This document shows, piece by piece, positions 1 to 7,838 of a stretch of DNA of 11,497 bases. The position numbers and the translations under genes were made by a program. The stretch spans positions 1-11,497 of the forward strand of contig CAMPGU010000121.1 of assembly GCA_946885645.1 (NCBI GenBank). Reading direction: 5' to 3'. Every line of letters begins with the position of its first letter. The stretch's first letter is position 1. The notes beneath the pieces are model-generated. The model was given only the letters and a program-made list of their open reading frames with translations. It made no database searches and was not told the origin of the DNA. Origin of the DNA: an uncultured Haloferula sp. (GTDB taxonomy: Bacteria; Verrucomicrobiota; Verrucomicrobiae; Verrucomicrobiales; Akkermansiaceae).

Positions 1-653
1 ACGGGGACGTTGGTTCGCCCGGCGAACTCCGTTTCGAACCGCTTCTGCATCAGCCCGTAAGTCTCGCTCACGGCATCCAGCGTTTGCTGGGCGAGGGCGA
101 TCTGCTCGGTCGCGGCGCGCTGGTTGAAATAGACATTCGCCACCTCCGCCACCAGCGAGATCTGCACCCCGACCCGGGCGGCGTCGCTGGAGAAGAATTG
201 CTGGAGCGCGGCCTTGTTCAGGCTGCGGACGCGGCCGAAAATATCGAGCTCGTAGGAAGTCACTCCCACCGAGACGTCATAGCTGCGCGTTTCGTTGGGA
301 GCCCTGCGGTCCCCGAAGGTGGAGCCCGGCGTGCGCGAGCGGGTGGCACCGGCACCGACATTCACCGTCGGAAACAACGCGCTGCGGCTGATGCCATACT
401 GGGCGCGCGTCTGCTCGACATTGAGCGCCGCCACCCGCAGGTCGCGGTTGTTTTCGAGCGCGGTGGAAACCAGGCGCTCGAGGCGCGGATCCGCGATGAA
501 CTTGCTCCACGCGATACCCGCGGAAACGCCCCCGCCGCCGCTGCCGGGATAGTTTTCCGAAACCGGGGAACCGACCCGGTCGAGAGCAGGCTCCATGTTG
601 CAGGCGGCAAGCAGGACCGGGAGTGTTAGAAGAAAAAGCTGCGGCTTACGCAT
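1..653 (-). CDS. Outer-membrane efflux channel lipoprotein (OprM/NodT-type, TolC-like), C-terminus beyond window
   Basis: This is the outer-membrane exit duct of the tripartite RND pump encoded just upstream; the family forms a trimeric beta-barrel with a long alpha-helical periplasmic tunnel. Only the first 217 codons are present and the frame runs open through the left edge; family members are usually about 460-490 residues, so roughly half is missing. Visible features are an N-terminal signal with lipobox L-A-A-C (Cys18, predicted lipidation site), then A-W-x-x-F and D-P-R-L-E-R-L-V around residues 45-60, a helical hairpin with [24 protein letters not shown], and [10 protein letters not shown], a hallmark of OprM/NodT proteins. 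The ATG at 653 lies inside the 3' end of acrB (8-bp overlap ATGCGTAA) and is preceded by GGAG at 9-nt spacing, which supports both the start and translational coupling. Identity as an RND-associated channel is very secure. Confidence 0.93.
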   Translation of the reverse strand, partial: MRKPQLFLLTLPVLLAACNMEPALDRVGSPVSENYPGSGGGGVSAGIAWSKFIADPRLERLVSTALENNRDLRVAALNVEQTRAQYGISRSALFPTVNVGAGATRSRTPGSTFGDRRAPNETRSYDVSVGVTSYELDIFGRVRSLNKAALQQFFSSDAARVGVQISLVAEVANVYFNQRAATEQIALAQQTLDAVSETYGLMQKRFETEFAGRTNVP

Positions 654-3600
654 GACGGATGTCTCCGGTTAGAGTCTGGGAGGCGGTTTCGGATTCCGGA
701 TTTTTGGAACGGCTGAAGCGTTTCGTGATCTTGCGAACCACGACATAGAACACGGGCACGAGGAATACCGCCAGCACCGTGCCGGAGATCATGCCCCCTG
801 CTACACCCGTGCCAATCGCATTTTGACTCGCGGAACCCGCTCCGGTGCTGATGACCAGGGGCACGACCCCGAGCACGAAGGCCATGGAGGTCATGAGGAT
901 CGGCCGCAGGCGCAGCTTCACCGCCTCCAGCGTGGCCTCGATCAGGCCCTTGCCCGCCTTTTCAAGATCGAGCGCGAATTCGATGATCAGGATCGCGTTC
1001 TTCGTTGAAAGACCGACGGTCGTGAGCAGCCCCACCTTGAAATACACGTCATTCGGCAGATCCCGGAAGGTCGCCGCGGCGAGGGCACCCAAGATCCCCA
1101 ACGGCACCACCATGATGACCGCCACCGGGATCGACCAGCTCTCGTAAAGTGCGGCGAGGCACAGGAACACGATCAGCACGGACACCGCGTAGAGCATCGG
1201 TGCCTGATTGCCGGAGATGCGCTCTTCCAGCGACTGGCCGCTCCAGGAGTAGCCGATGCCGGGAGGAAGCTGCTCCGCCAGTTTCTCCATTTCCAGCATG
1301 GCATCCCCGGAGCTCCGGCCGGGAGCGGCGGAACCGACGATATTTACAGCGGGCAGACCGTCGTAGCGCTGGAGCTGGGGCGAACCGAAAGCCCACCGGG
1401 TGGATGTGAAGGCGGAAAGCGGCACCATCTTGTCCTGGTTGTTCCGCACGTAAACTTCCCCGAGATCGCTTGTCTTCATCCGGAAGGGAGCATCGAGTTG
1501 CACGATCACGCGCTGCACGCGGGTGCCGTTGACGAAATTGTTCACGTAGGCCGACCCGAAGGCTGTCTGCATGGTGGTATTGATATCGGCCAGGGAAATT
1601 CCAAGCGCGCTCGCCTTGTCCTGATCGATGTCGATCTTCATCTGGGCGGTATCGTTGAGACCCTGCGGCCGCACGCCCGCGAGCACCGGATTCTGTGCCG
1701 CCATCCCGAGCATCTGGTCGCGCGCCGCCATCAACTTTTCATGGCCTACGCCCCCGACATCCTGAAGCCAGAAGTCGAAGCCCGAGGAGGTTCCCAGCTC
1801 GGGGATGGCGGGAGGATTGAGCGGGAAAACCATCGCGTCCTTGATGCCGCCGAGACCCATCAGGCCCCTTTTGATGACCTCTTGCACGCGGTGTTCCTTG
1901 CCCTCGCGCTCCTCCCACGGTTTCAGGCGCAGGAAGGCGAGACCCGAGTTCTGGGCCTTTCCGGTGAAGCTGAAGCCGGCCACCGTGAAGTAGTGCTCGA
2001 TCTCGGGTTGCTGCGCGAAGTACTCCTCGACCTTGCGCAAGACCTCGCCGGTGCGCTCGTCCGTCGCGCCATCCGGCAGCGACACCAGCGTCAGGAAATA
2101 GCCCTGGTCTTCTTCCGGCAGGAAGGAGGAGGGCATTTTCTTGTAGAGGTATCCGACCAGCACGCTCACGGCAATCAACGCTACGATCCCCGACCATGCC
2201 TGCTTCAGGAAGCCGCCGACCATCCGCTGGTAGCGGTTGGTCGTGGCGTCGAAGGCCCGGTTGAACCAGCCGAAGAACCCGCGTTTCGCGTGATGGTGAC
2301 CTGCATCCACTTGCTTCAGCAGCGTGCCGCAGAGCGCCGGTGTCAGCGACAGCGCCAGGAAGACCGAGAACAGCATGCACGACACCATCGCCATGGTGAA
2401 CTGCCGGTAGATCGTGCCGACCGAACCGCCGAAGAAGGCCATTGGGATGAACACCGCCGTGAGCACGAGCGTGATGCCGATGAGGGCACCGGTGATCTGG
2501 CCCATCGCCTTGCGGGTGGCTTCCTTCGCCGGAAGGCCCTCCTCGCTCATGATGCGCTCCACGTTCTCCACCACCACGATCGCATCGTCCACCAGGATGC
2601 CGATGGCCAGCACCATGCCGAACATGGTCAGCACGTTGATCGAGAAGCCGAAGGCCGCCATCATGCCGCAGGTGCCGAGCAGGGCAACCGGGACCACGAG
2701 CGTAGGGATGAGCGTGGCGCGGAAATTCTGGAGGAAGAGATACATCACCAGGAAAACGAGGATGATTGCCTCCACCAGGGTCTTGATCACTTCCTTCACC
2801 GAAATCTTGACGAAGACCGAGGTGTCCAGCGGATAGGTCACCTTCACCCCCGGCGGGAAGAACTGCTGCAGGCGCTCCACCTCGGCGCGCACGGCGTCCG
2901 CCGTATCCATCGCGTTACCCGTCGGAGCCAGCTTGATCGCCGCCGCCGTGGTCGGGTGGCCGTCGATCCATGCTTTCGTGGAGTAATCCTGGCCGCCGAG
3001 TTCGACGCGGGCCACATCCCGCAGATACACGCGCGAGCCGTCCGTATTCACCCGCAGCACGATGTCCTGGAATTGCTCCGCCTCGCGGAGGCTGGCGCGG
3101 CCTTGGAGGATGATGTTAAGCTGTTGGTTCGGCACCGCTGGCAGCGAGCCGAGCTGACCCACGGGGATCTGGGCATTCTGCGCCTGGATGGCCGCATTGA
3201 TATCGGCGGGGGTGAGCTTGTAGCTCGTCAGTTTGTCGGGATCGAGCCAGATGCGCATGGCATACTGGGTGCCGAACTGGATCACCTCGCCTACCCCCTC
3301 GATCCGCCGCAAGGGGTCGAGGACATTGGTCGCGAGATAGTTCCCGAGGGAGATGGCGTTCATGCTCCCGTCCTCGGACGAAAGCGCGATGAACATCATG
3401 AAATTGCGCGTCGCCTTCGCCACCACCACACCCTGCTGCTGCACGGTCTGCGGGAGGCTTGGCGTGGCGAGCTGCACCTTGTTCTGCACCTGCACCTGCG
3501 CCACGTCCGGATCGGTGCCCGGCTGGAAATACAGGGTGATGGTCGCCGAGCCGTTGGCGTCGCTCGCCGACGACATGTAGAGCAGGTTGTCGATGCCGTT

Positions 3601-3807
3601 GAGCTGCTGCTCGATTACGGACGTCACCGTGTCCGTCAGCGTTTCGGCGGAGGCACCCGAGTAGTTCGCCGTGATCGAAATCGACGGCGGTGCGACCTGC
3701 GGATACTGCGCTACCGGCAGCTTCGTGATCGAGATGATCCCGACCAGCGTGATGAGGATGGACACCACCCAAGCGAAAACGGGGCGGTCGATGAAGAAAC
3801 GGGCCAT
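646..3807 (-). CDS. acrB: RND multidrug efflux permease, HAE1 family (AcrB/MexB-like)
   Basis: Inner-membrane proton/substrate antiporter of a tripartite pump; family members export hydrophobic or amphiphilic compounds such as drugs, dyes and detergents. At 1053 residues it matches full-length AcrB (1049 in E. coli). It opens with [14 protein letters not shown], the usual start of TM1. Two periplasmic loops follow (about residues 30-335 and 560-870), each before a TM bundle (about 338-500 and 870-1025). The proton-relay residues are present: D407 and D408 in G-I-L-V-D-D-A-I, K936 in G-L-S-T-K-N, R966 and T973. The phenylalanine cluster of the drug-binding pocket is also intact by alignment from memory with E. 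coli (F136, F178, F607, F612, F614, F625), so the pump looks functional and polyspecific. It lies 103 bp downstream of acrA and overlaps the channel gene by 8 bp. No Shine-Dalgarno sequence precedes the ATG. The actual substrate range cannot be read from sequence. Confidence 0.97.
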   Translation of the reverse strand: MARFFIDRPVFAWVVSILITLVGIISITKLPVAQYPQVAPPSISITANYSGASAETLTDTVTSVIEQQLNGIDNLLYMSSASDANGSATITLYFQPGTDPDVAQVQVQNKVQLATPSLPQTVQQQGVVVAKATRNFMMFIALSSEDGSMNAISLGNYLATNVLDPLRRIEGVGEVIQFGTQYAMRIWLDPDKLTSYKLTPADINAAIQAQNAQIPVGQLGSLPAVPNQQLNIILQGRASLREAEQFQDIVLRVNTDGSRVYLRDVARVELGGQDYSTKAWIDGHPTTAAAIKLAPTGNAMDTADAVRAEVERLQQFFPPGVKVTYPLDTSVFVKISVKEVIKTLVEAIILVFLVMYLFLQNFRATLIPTLVVPVALLGTCGMMAAFGFSINVLTMFGMVLAIGILVDDAIVVVENVERIMSEEGLPAKEATRKAMGQITGALIGITLVLTAVFIPMAFFGGSVGTIYRQFTMAMVSCMLFSVFLALSLTPALCGTLLKQVDAGHHHAKRGFFGWFNRAFDATTNRYQRMVGGFLKQAWSGIVALIAVSVLVGYLYKKMPSSFLPEEDQGYFLTLVSLPDGATDERTGEVLRKVEEYFAQQPEIEHYFTVAGFSFTGKAQNSGLAFLRLKPWEEREGKEHRVQEVIKRGLMGLGGIKDAMVFPLNPPAIPELGTSSGFDFWLQDVGGVGHEKLMAARDQMLGMAAQNPVLAGVRPQGLNDTAQMKIDIDQDKASALGISLADINTTMQTAFGSAYVNNFVNGTRVQRVIVQLDAPFRMKTSDLGEVYVRNNQDKMVPLSAFTSTRWAFGSPQLQRYDGLPAVNIVGSAAPGRSSGDAMLEMEKLAEQLPPGIGYSWSGQSLEERISGNQAPMLYAVSVLIVFLCLAALYESWSIPVAVIMVVPLGILGALAAATFRDLPNDVYFKVGLLTTVGLSTKNAILIIEFALDLEKAGKGLIEATLEAVKLRLRPILMTSMAFVLGVVPLVISTGAGSASQNAIGTGVAGGMISGTVLAVFLVPVFYVVVRKITKRFSRSKNPESETASQTLTGDIRHA
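663..666 (-). promoter_or_regulatory. Shine-Dalgarno site (GGAG) of the outer-membrane channel gene, inside acrB
   Basis: The minus strand reads CCGGAGAC just before the ATG at 653, leaving GGAG 9 nt from the start codon. It is the only clear Shine-Dalgarno core at any start codon visible in the window. It sits in the last codons of acrB, so the two genes are probably translationally coupled. Confidence 0.6.
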
Positions 3808-3868
3808 CTTGGAAAAGGATTATTGACTGAATTTTGCTTTCTAACGGGCGAAGCCGCGCGACAAAGGC

Positions 3869-3884
3869 AGGTCCCGGAGGACCT
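3869..3884 (-). other. Small hairpin in the acrA-acrB gap
   Basis: Perfect 6-bp arms (AGGTCC and GGACCT) around a 4-nt loop lie in the 103-bp gap between acrA and acrB. No U-tract follows on the minus strand, so it is not a standard intrinsic terminator. It could lower acrB levels relative to acrA or mark an mRNA processing site, or be chance in GC-rich DNA. Confidence 0.25.
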
Positions 3885-3910
3885 TCCCGCCGGAAGCCCC
3901 GGATCCTCGC

Positions 3911-5083
3911 TCAATGCCCGCTCGGCGCGGCCGCGGTCTCCTTGCTCGTTTCGCTCTTGGGGACGAAGGGCTCGGGAATTACGGGAGCTCCCGGCCGGGC
4001 CTTGAGCTGTCCCTCCACGATGACCTGCTCCCCTGCCTTCAAGCCGGAGGAGACCACCCACTTGTCGCCTACGGCATCTTCGGTCTGGATCATCCGGAGT
4101 TGCGCATTGTTGGCATCGTCCACCACGAGCACGCTGCCCATCCCGCCCTGGGTCCGGGTTACCGCGCGTTGCGGCACCGTGACCACGTTTTCTTTCACGG
4201 CTTGAACCACGCGCACGCGGGCAAACATCCCCGGCAGGAGGATCCTCTCGGGATTCGGAAATTCAGCCCGCAAGCTTACCATCCCGGTCGTTTCGTCCAC
4301 GGATGCCTCGGAAAACAGGATCTTCCCCTCCAGCGCGTATTCCGTGCCGTCCTCCAGCAGCAATTTCGCCGCGGCCTTGCCGGGCTCCACTTGGGAGATC
4401 TCGCCGCTCTTCGCCGCACGCTTCAGGGCAAGCAGGTCCGACGCGGATTGCGTGAAATCGAAATAGATCGGGTCGAGCTGCTGGATCACCGCGAGCAAGG
4501 TCGCATCGCCTTCCCCGACCAAGGCACCCTCGGTGACCTGGGCCTTGCCTGCGCGCCCCGCAATCGGGGCCGTGACCGTGGCGTAGCCCAGGTCGAGCTC
4601 GGTGGTCTTCAGGGCGGCGGTTGCGGCTTTTAGTTCAGCGGTGGCCACCTTCACGGCGGATTCCGCATTATCGTAGGCCTGCTTGCTCACCGCATTCGAG
4701 CTGACCAGCGTCTGGTAGCGGTCGAGCTGGGTCTGCGCCTGGTGGAGATTTGCTTCGGCCCGGGCGAGGGCGGCGGCGGCGTTTTCCTTCGCGGCTTCCA
4801 GCGGCGCGGGATCGATTTTGAAGAGGAGATCGCCCGCCTTCACGTCCGCACCTTCCTGATAAGTCTTTTCCAGCAGGATGCCGGAGACCCGGGCGCGGAC
4901 TTCCGCCACCCGCACGGCGTCGATACGCCCCGGTAGTTCGCGGGTGATGCTCACGGTTTCCGTAGCGGCCGGTACTACCGAAACGGCAGCGGGCGGCATC
5001 TGCGGAGGCCCCGCCGCCTGCTTCTTCCCGCAAGAGGGAATCAACAGCAGCGAGGTCAGGGGAAGGAAAAGGACTGGACGCAT
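3911..5083 (-). CDS. acrA: RND periplasmic adaptor (membrane fusion) lipoprotein, AcrA/MexA-like
   Basis: Periplasmic adaptor that bridges the AcrB-type permease and the outer-membrane channel. It is 390 residues long, typical for the family. A short signal peptide ends in L-I-P-S-C, so Cys18 is the likely lipidated residue; Pro at -2 is a little unusual for a lipobox. The two lipoyl half-motifs are at about residues 62-92 (A-R-V-S-G-I-L, E-G-A-D-V-K-A-G-D-L-L-F-K-I-D) and 165-189 (T-A-P-I-A-G-R-A-G). They flank an alpha-helical hairpin (about 93-164) carrying the R-L-S channel-contact residues R122, L126 and S133 with the standard spacing. A beta-barrel (about 205-290) and a membrane-proximal domain (about 295-370) follow. 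It is first in the pump operon and divergent from the LysR regulator; a palindrome ends 26 bp before its start codon. The leader lacks a clear Shine-Dalgarno sequence, but the signal peptide fixes the ATG convincingly. Confidence 0.96.
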   Translation of the reverse strand: MRPVLFLPLTSLLLIPSCGKKQAAGPPQMPPAAVSVVPAATETVSITRELPGRIDAVRVAEVRARVSGILLEKTYQEGADVKAGDLLFKIDPAPLEAAKENAAAALARAEANLHQAQTQLDRYQTLVSSNAVSKQAYDNAESAVKVATAELKAATAALKTTELDLGYATVTAPIAGRAGKAQVTEGALVGEGDATLLAVIQQLDPIYFDFTQSASDLLALKRAAKSGEISQVEPGKAAAKLLLEDGTEYALEGKILFSEASVDETTGMVSLRAEFPNPERILLPGMFARVRVVQAVKENVVTVPQRAVTRTQGGMGSVLVVDDANNAQLRMIQTEDAVGDKWVVSSGLKAGEQVIVEGQLKARPGAPVIPEPFVPKSETSKETAAAPSGH

Positions 5084-5108
5084 GGCGGAAGGGATGAAAA
5101 ATTGTTAC

Positions 5109-5128
5109 TCTGAAACAGCCGTTTCAGA
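5109..5128. promoter_or_regulatory. Palindromic operator candidate upstream of acrA
   Basis: TCTGAAACAGCCGTTTCAGA is a perfect inverted repeat with 8-bp arms and a 4-nt centre, ending 26 bp before the acrA start codon on the minus strand. A further GTTTCAG half-site lies at 5149-5155. The symmetry (even centre, no T-N11-A at the dyad) differs from the LysR box nearer lysR, so it may bind another regulator such as a TetR-type repressor, or act as a hairpin in the acrA leader. It directly follows a weak TAACAA -10 candidate, where a bound repressor would block the polymerase. No protein is assigned. Confidence 0.5.
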
Positions 5129-5185
5129 CACGCGCTTACTAAACACGAGTTTCAGCGCCGCGGAATGACTTTGAAGTTTCCAAGG

Positions 5186-5204
5186 TGGTAACCTCAGGTT
5201 ACCA
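5186..5204. promoter_or_regulatory. Probable LysR-type regulator binding box (T-N11-A palindrome)
   Basis: TGGTAACCTCAGGTTACCA is a perfect palindrome of two 9-bp arms around one central base. It contains TAACCTCAGGTTA (5189-5201), which fits the T-N11-A consensus of LysR-family binding sites with full dyad symmetry. Its centre is 21 bp before the lysR start codon and 112 bp before the acrA start codon. That fits a site where the regulator represses itself and acts on the divergent pump operon when its effector is bound. The motif and position are seen; binding by this particular protein is inferred. Confidence 0.65.
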
Positions 5205-5215
5205 GTGCCGCGGGA

Positions 5216-6136
5216 ATGGAACTTCGGCACCTGAGATATTTCGTCGCCGTGGCGGATGAGTTGAACTTCCGCCGGGCTGCCGAGCGCCTGAACGTGACCC
5301 GTCCGGCACTCAGCAAGCAGATCAAGGATTTGGAAGAAGAAACTGGCCTGCGCCTGCTGGACCGGGATACCGTGCGCGTCTCCCTGACGGATGCGGGCTC
5401 CGTTTTCCTGGCAGAAGCGCGGTCGATCCTTGGCGATGTCGAGAACGCCGTGCAGCGCGCCAAGGAGGCTCAGGACGGCAGGCGCGGCGAAATCCGGATC
5501 GGCTCGGTGGGCCAAATCGCAGCCGGCTTTTTGCCGGAGGCTCTGCGTGCCTTCCGCGGCACCTTTCCGGAGGTCGAAGTTGCTTTCGTGGAAATGACGC
5601 CGCCGGAGCAGCTCCAAGCCCTGGCGAAGAACGACATCCACCTCGGCTTCGCTTATGGGCGCGAAACCGAGAACGTGCCGGGCATGTCGAGCCTGCTGCT
5701 CGTCCGGTCCACCTTCGGCATCTCGATGTCAAAGGATCACCCCCTCGCCACCCGCCGCTCGGTGAGGCTGGAAGACCTGAGCGACCAAACCGTCCTGTGC
5801 GTGGGTGATGAGAAGCACTCCACCCATCGCCGCGACATCCTCGCGATGTTCTCCGAGTCAGGCGTGTCGCCACACGCCACACGGCAGATTCTCGGCTTTG
5901 AATCCCTGCTTACCATGATCGCCGCGGATCAGGGCATCTCGTTCCTGCCCGAAATCCTCGATCTCCGCAGCACCCACGGCATCGTGACCATTCCCTTGCT
6001 TACCGACCGCTCGCGGGTGGACTTCACCATGTGGGCGGTCTGGAAAGCGGAAGGCACCTCGCTGCTGGTGCGGAATTTCGTGCGCTTGCTTGAACGGAAC
6101 CGTCCGGTGGAGCCCCCGATCATGGGCGTGGCGTGA
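5216..6136 (+). CDS. LysR-type transcriptional regulator, likely controlling the divergent RND pump
   Basis: A 306-residue DNA-binding regulator of normal LysR-family length. The N-terminal winged helix-turn-helix spans about residues 1-60 with the family pattern M-E-L-R-H-L-R-Y-F, A-D-E-L-N-F-R-R-A-A-E-R-L-N-V-T, then S-K-Q-I-K-D-L-E-E-E-T-G and the wing L-L-D-R-D-T-V-R-V-S-L-T-D-A-G. A linker helix (about 61-89) leads to the periplasmic-binding-protein-like effector domain (about 91-295), which begins G-E-I-R-I-G-S-V and holds D-H-P-L and a late A-A-D-Q-G-I-S-F-L-P motif. These are typical, but the effector ligand cannot be inferred. The gene is transcribed away from the pump operon across a 132-bp region holding a T-N11-A palindrome close to its own start, which suggests autoregulation and control of the pump. 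The ATG at 5216 begins exactly at the conserved N-terminus; no Shine-Dalgarno sequence is convincing. It converges on guaA with 58 bp between them. Confidence 0.94.
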   Translation: MELRHLRYFVAVADELNFRRAAERLNVTRPALSKQIKDLEEETGLRLLDRDTVRVSLTDAGSVFLAEARSILGDVENAVQRAKEAQDGRRGEIRIGSVGQIAAGFLPEALRAFRGTFPEVEVAFVEMTPPEQLQALAKNDIHLGFAYGRETENVPGMSSLLLVRSTFGISMSKDHPLATRRSVRLEDLSDQTVLCVGDEKHSTHRRDILAMFSESGVSPHATRQILGFESLLTMIAADQGISFLPEILDLRSTHGIVTIPLLTDRSRVDFTMWAVWKAEGTSLLVRNFVRLLERNRPVEPPIMGVA

Positions 6137-6194
6137 CGCCAACGAACCTCGCTTCCGGGAGACGCCTCCGCCAGATGAAGACCGGCTTTCACCC

Positions 6195-7718
6195 TCACTC
6201 CCACTCGATGCTCGCCGGGGGTTTGGTCGAGATGTCGTAGAGCACGCGGTTGATTCCCTTCACCTCGTTGAGGATGCGGTAGCTGGTTTCGCGCAGGATG
6301 TGGTAGGGCAATTCCACCCAATCGGCGGTCATCGCGTCCTCCGAAATCACCGCACGCAGGCTGGCGGCCCATTCGTAGGAGCGTTCGTCGCCTTTCACGC
6401 CCACCGTCTTCACCGGCACGAGCGCGGCGTAGGCCTGCCACACCTTTTCATACCAACCGTGCTCTTTGAGCCGGGAGATGAAGATCGCATCGCACTCGCG
6501 GATGATATCGAGCTTCTCCTCGGTGATGTCGCCGGGGCAGCGCACTGCCAGGCCGGGTCCGGGGAAAGGATGGCGCCAGAGGATATCGTGCGCGATGCCC
6601 AGCAGGGCCCCGAGCGCGCGGACCTCGTCCTTGAATAGCTCTGCCAGCGGCTCCAGCACCTTCCCCTCGGCCTGAAGTTCCAGGATCCGGTCCACGCGGT
6701 TGTGGTGGGTCTTGATCTTCGAGGCCTTGGACTTCGCGTTCGACGCGCTCTCGATCACGTCGGGGTACAGGGTTCCCTGCGCCAGCATTTCGGCATCGCC
6801 GACGGCATCCCAGAAGGTGTCGATGAAGAGTTCGCCGATGATCTTCCGCTTCGCCTCGGGATCGGACACGCCGGCAAGGGCGCCGAGGAAGCGTTCGGAG
6901 GCATCGATCGTTTCGATCTTCACGCCCATGCGGTGGAAGTTGTTCTGCACCTCCTGGGTCTCGTTCTTCCGCATCAGGCCGTGATCCACGTAGATCGCCC
7001 GCACGTTCACCCCCGCCTCATGCAGGAGCACGGCGAGCACGGTGCTATCCACCCCGCCGGAGACGCCGCAGACTACCTGCTTGGTGCCGACGGTCGCGCG
7101 GATGCCCTCGATGATCTCGCGCTTGAAGTCGTCGATCCGGAAAGGCGCGAGTTCGCCCGCGGTCAGGAGGAAATTGTGGAGGATGCGGTTGCCCTCGTGG
7201 CTATGGGTTACCTCCGGGTGAAACTGGATGCCGTAGAAGCGGTCTTCCCACCGCAGCGAGACGGGGGTGCCGTGCTGGTTCGCGGCGATGACCACGGAGC
7301 ATGCCGGCAGGTTCTCCACGGTGTCCGAATGGCTCATCCACACCTGCGAATGCTTGGAGACTCCTTCGTAGAGACCGCTGCAATCGCCCGGAACGAGCGT
7401 GGCGGGTCCGTACTCGCGGCGGTTGCTCGCCTTCACGCTGCCGCCGAACTTGATGTTCAGGAGCTGCATGCCGTAGCACACGCCCAGGACCGGTACCCCG
7501 AATTCTTTCAGCGCCTGGAAATCGAGGTCCGGCGCGTCCGGTTCCGAAGTGCTCTTCGGGCCGCCGGAAAGGATGATGGCCCCGGGCTTGCCGATATCCG
7601 GGAATTCCTCGAGCGCATAGAGCTTCGCGTAGTAGCCGAGATCGCGGACGCGGCGGACGATGAGCTGGGTGTACTGCGAGCCGAAATCGAGCACCGCGAC
7701 GTGATTGGTATCCTGCAT
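6195..7718 (-). CDS. guaA: GMP synthase (glutamine-hydrolysing)
   Basis: Cytosolic enzyme that aminates XMP to GMP using ATP and glutamine, the last step of de novo GMP synthesis. The 507 residues contain all three domains. The class I glutamine amidotransferase domain (about 1-190) has the nucleophile Cys81 in G-V-C-Y-G-M-Q and the His167/Glu169 pair in F-H-P-E. The ATP pyrophosphatase domain (about 195-380) has the P-loop S-G-G-V-D-S at 220-225 and D-H-G-L-M-R. The C-terminal dimerisation/XMP domain has R-H-P-F-P-G-P-G-L-A-V-R (382-393) and the invariant end K-P-P-A-S-I-E-W-E. Nothing looks degraded. It follows guaB after 120 bp on the same strand, so the two steps from IMP to GMP are adjacent. 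The ATG at 7718 gives the usual start shortly before V-A-V-L-D-F-G-S-Q-Y; no Shine-Dalgarno sequence is visible. Confidence 0.98.
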   Translation of the reverse strand: MQDTNHVAVLDFGSQYTQLIVRRVRDLGYYAKLYALEEFPDIGKPGAIILSGGPKSTSEPDAPDLDFQALKEFGVPVLGVCYGMQLLNIKFGGSVKASNRREYGPATLVPGDCSGLYEGVSKHSQVWMSHSDTVENLPACSVVIAANQHGTPVSLRWEDRFYGIQFHPEVTHSHEGNRILHNFLLTAGELAPFRIDDFKREIIEGIRATVGTKQVVCGVSGGVDSTVLAVLLHEAGVNVRAIYVDHGLMRKNETQEVQNNFHRMGVKIETIDASERFLGALAGVSDPEAKRKIIGELFIDTFWDAVGDAEMLAQGTLYPDVIESASNAKSKASKIKTHHNRVDRILELQAEGKVLEPLAELFKDEVRALGALLGIAHDILWRHPFPGPGLAVRCPGDITEEKLDIIRECDAIFISRLKEHGWYEKVWQAYAALVPVKTVGVKGDERSYEWAASLRAVISEDAMTADWVELPYHILRETSYRILNEVKGINRVLYDISTKPPASIEWE

Positions 7719-7779
7719 GGGGTTGATTGCTGGTTTAAAGACGGATGCAGTTGAGAAGATTGCTTTTCCCGGGCTTGGG

Positions 7780-7822
7780 GTAGCGCCGTAGGGCCGGCCG
7801 CTACGGGTAGCGCGCCGCTATC
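7780..7822 (-). repeat. Alternating inverted-repeat cluster between guaB and guaA
   Basis: Within 43 bp the plus strand carries GTAGCG (7780-7785), CGCTAC (7799-7804), GTAGCG (7807-7812) and CGCTAT (7816-7821). The first two can pair as a stem, and the last two as a second, tight hairpin with a 3-nt loop. An overlapping alternative stem joins CCGTAG (7786-7791) with CTACGG (7801-7806) around the self-complementary GGCCGGCC, so the first stem and this one exclude each other. There is no U-tract on either side. This looks like a REP-type extragenic palindrome, or a structured intercistronic RNA that could affect guaB mRNA stability or guaA expression. The structure is seen; the role is unknown. 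Confidence 0.5.
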
Positions 7823-7838
7823 GGGCGATCTATCCGAA

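Larger units (their letters stand above)
5084..5215. promoter_or_regulatory. Divergent promoter/control region between the pump operon and lysR
   Basis: These 132 bp must hold the promoters of both the minus-strand pump operon and the plus-strand LysR gene. The arrangement is the classic one for a LysR-type regulator controlling a divergent target and itself. Two distinct palindromes lie within it and are listed separately. A weak -10-like TAACAA on the minus strand (5102-5107) directly abuts the acrA-side palindrome, but no good -35 partner is visible, so I do not assign promoters firmly. Confidence 0.6.

Noticed and set aside
84..629. 181-codon plus-strand frame at the left end
   Set aside because: It lies opposite the outer-membrane channel gene, whose lipobox and Y-E-L-D-I-F-G-R motif identify the minus strand as coding.
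1498..4005. 835-codon open frame on the plus strand, fully opposite acrB and the end of acrA
   Set aside because: It is very rich in His, Arg, Glu and Asp with no recognisable domain, the usual look of a frame read opposite a GC-rich gene. The minus-strand acrB and acrA are unmistakable and intact.
6137..6194. Bidirectional terminator between lysR and guaA
   Set aside because: Only a 4-bp stem (GGAG/CTCC) is visible and there is no T-tract on either strand.
6702..7754. 350-codon open frame on the plus strand opposite guaA
   Set aside because: Same His/Arg/Asp-rich shadow composition; guaA on the other strand has every catalytic motif.
7719..7838. Purine riboswitch before guaA or guaB
   Set aside because: The expected conserved junction and loop-loop elements of guanine riboswitches are not seen in either leader; the structure present is a simple alternating palindrome cluster.
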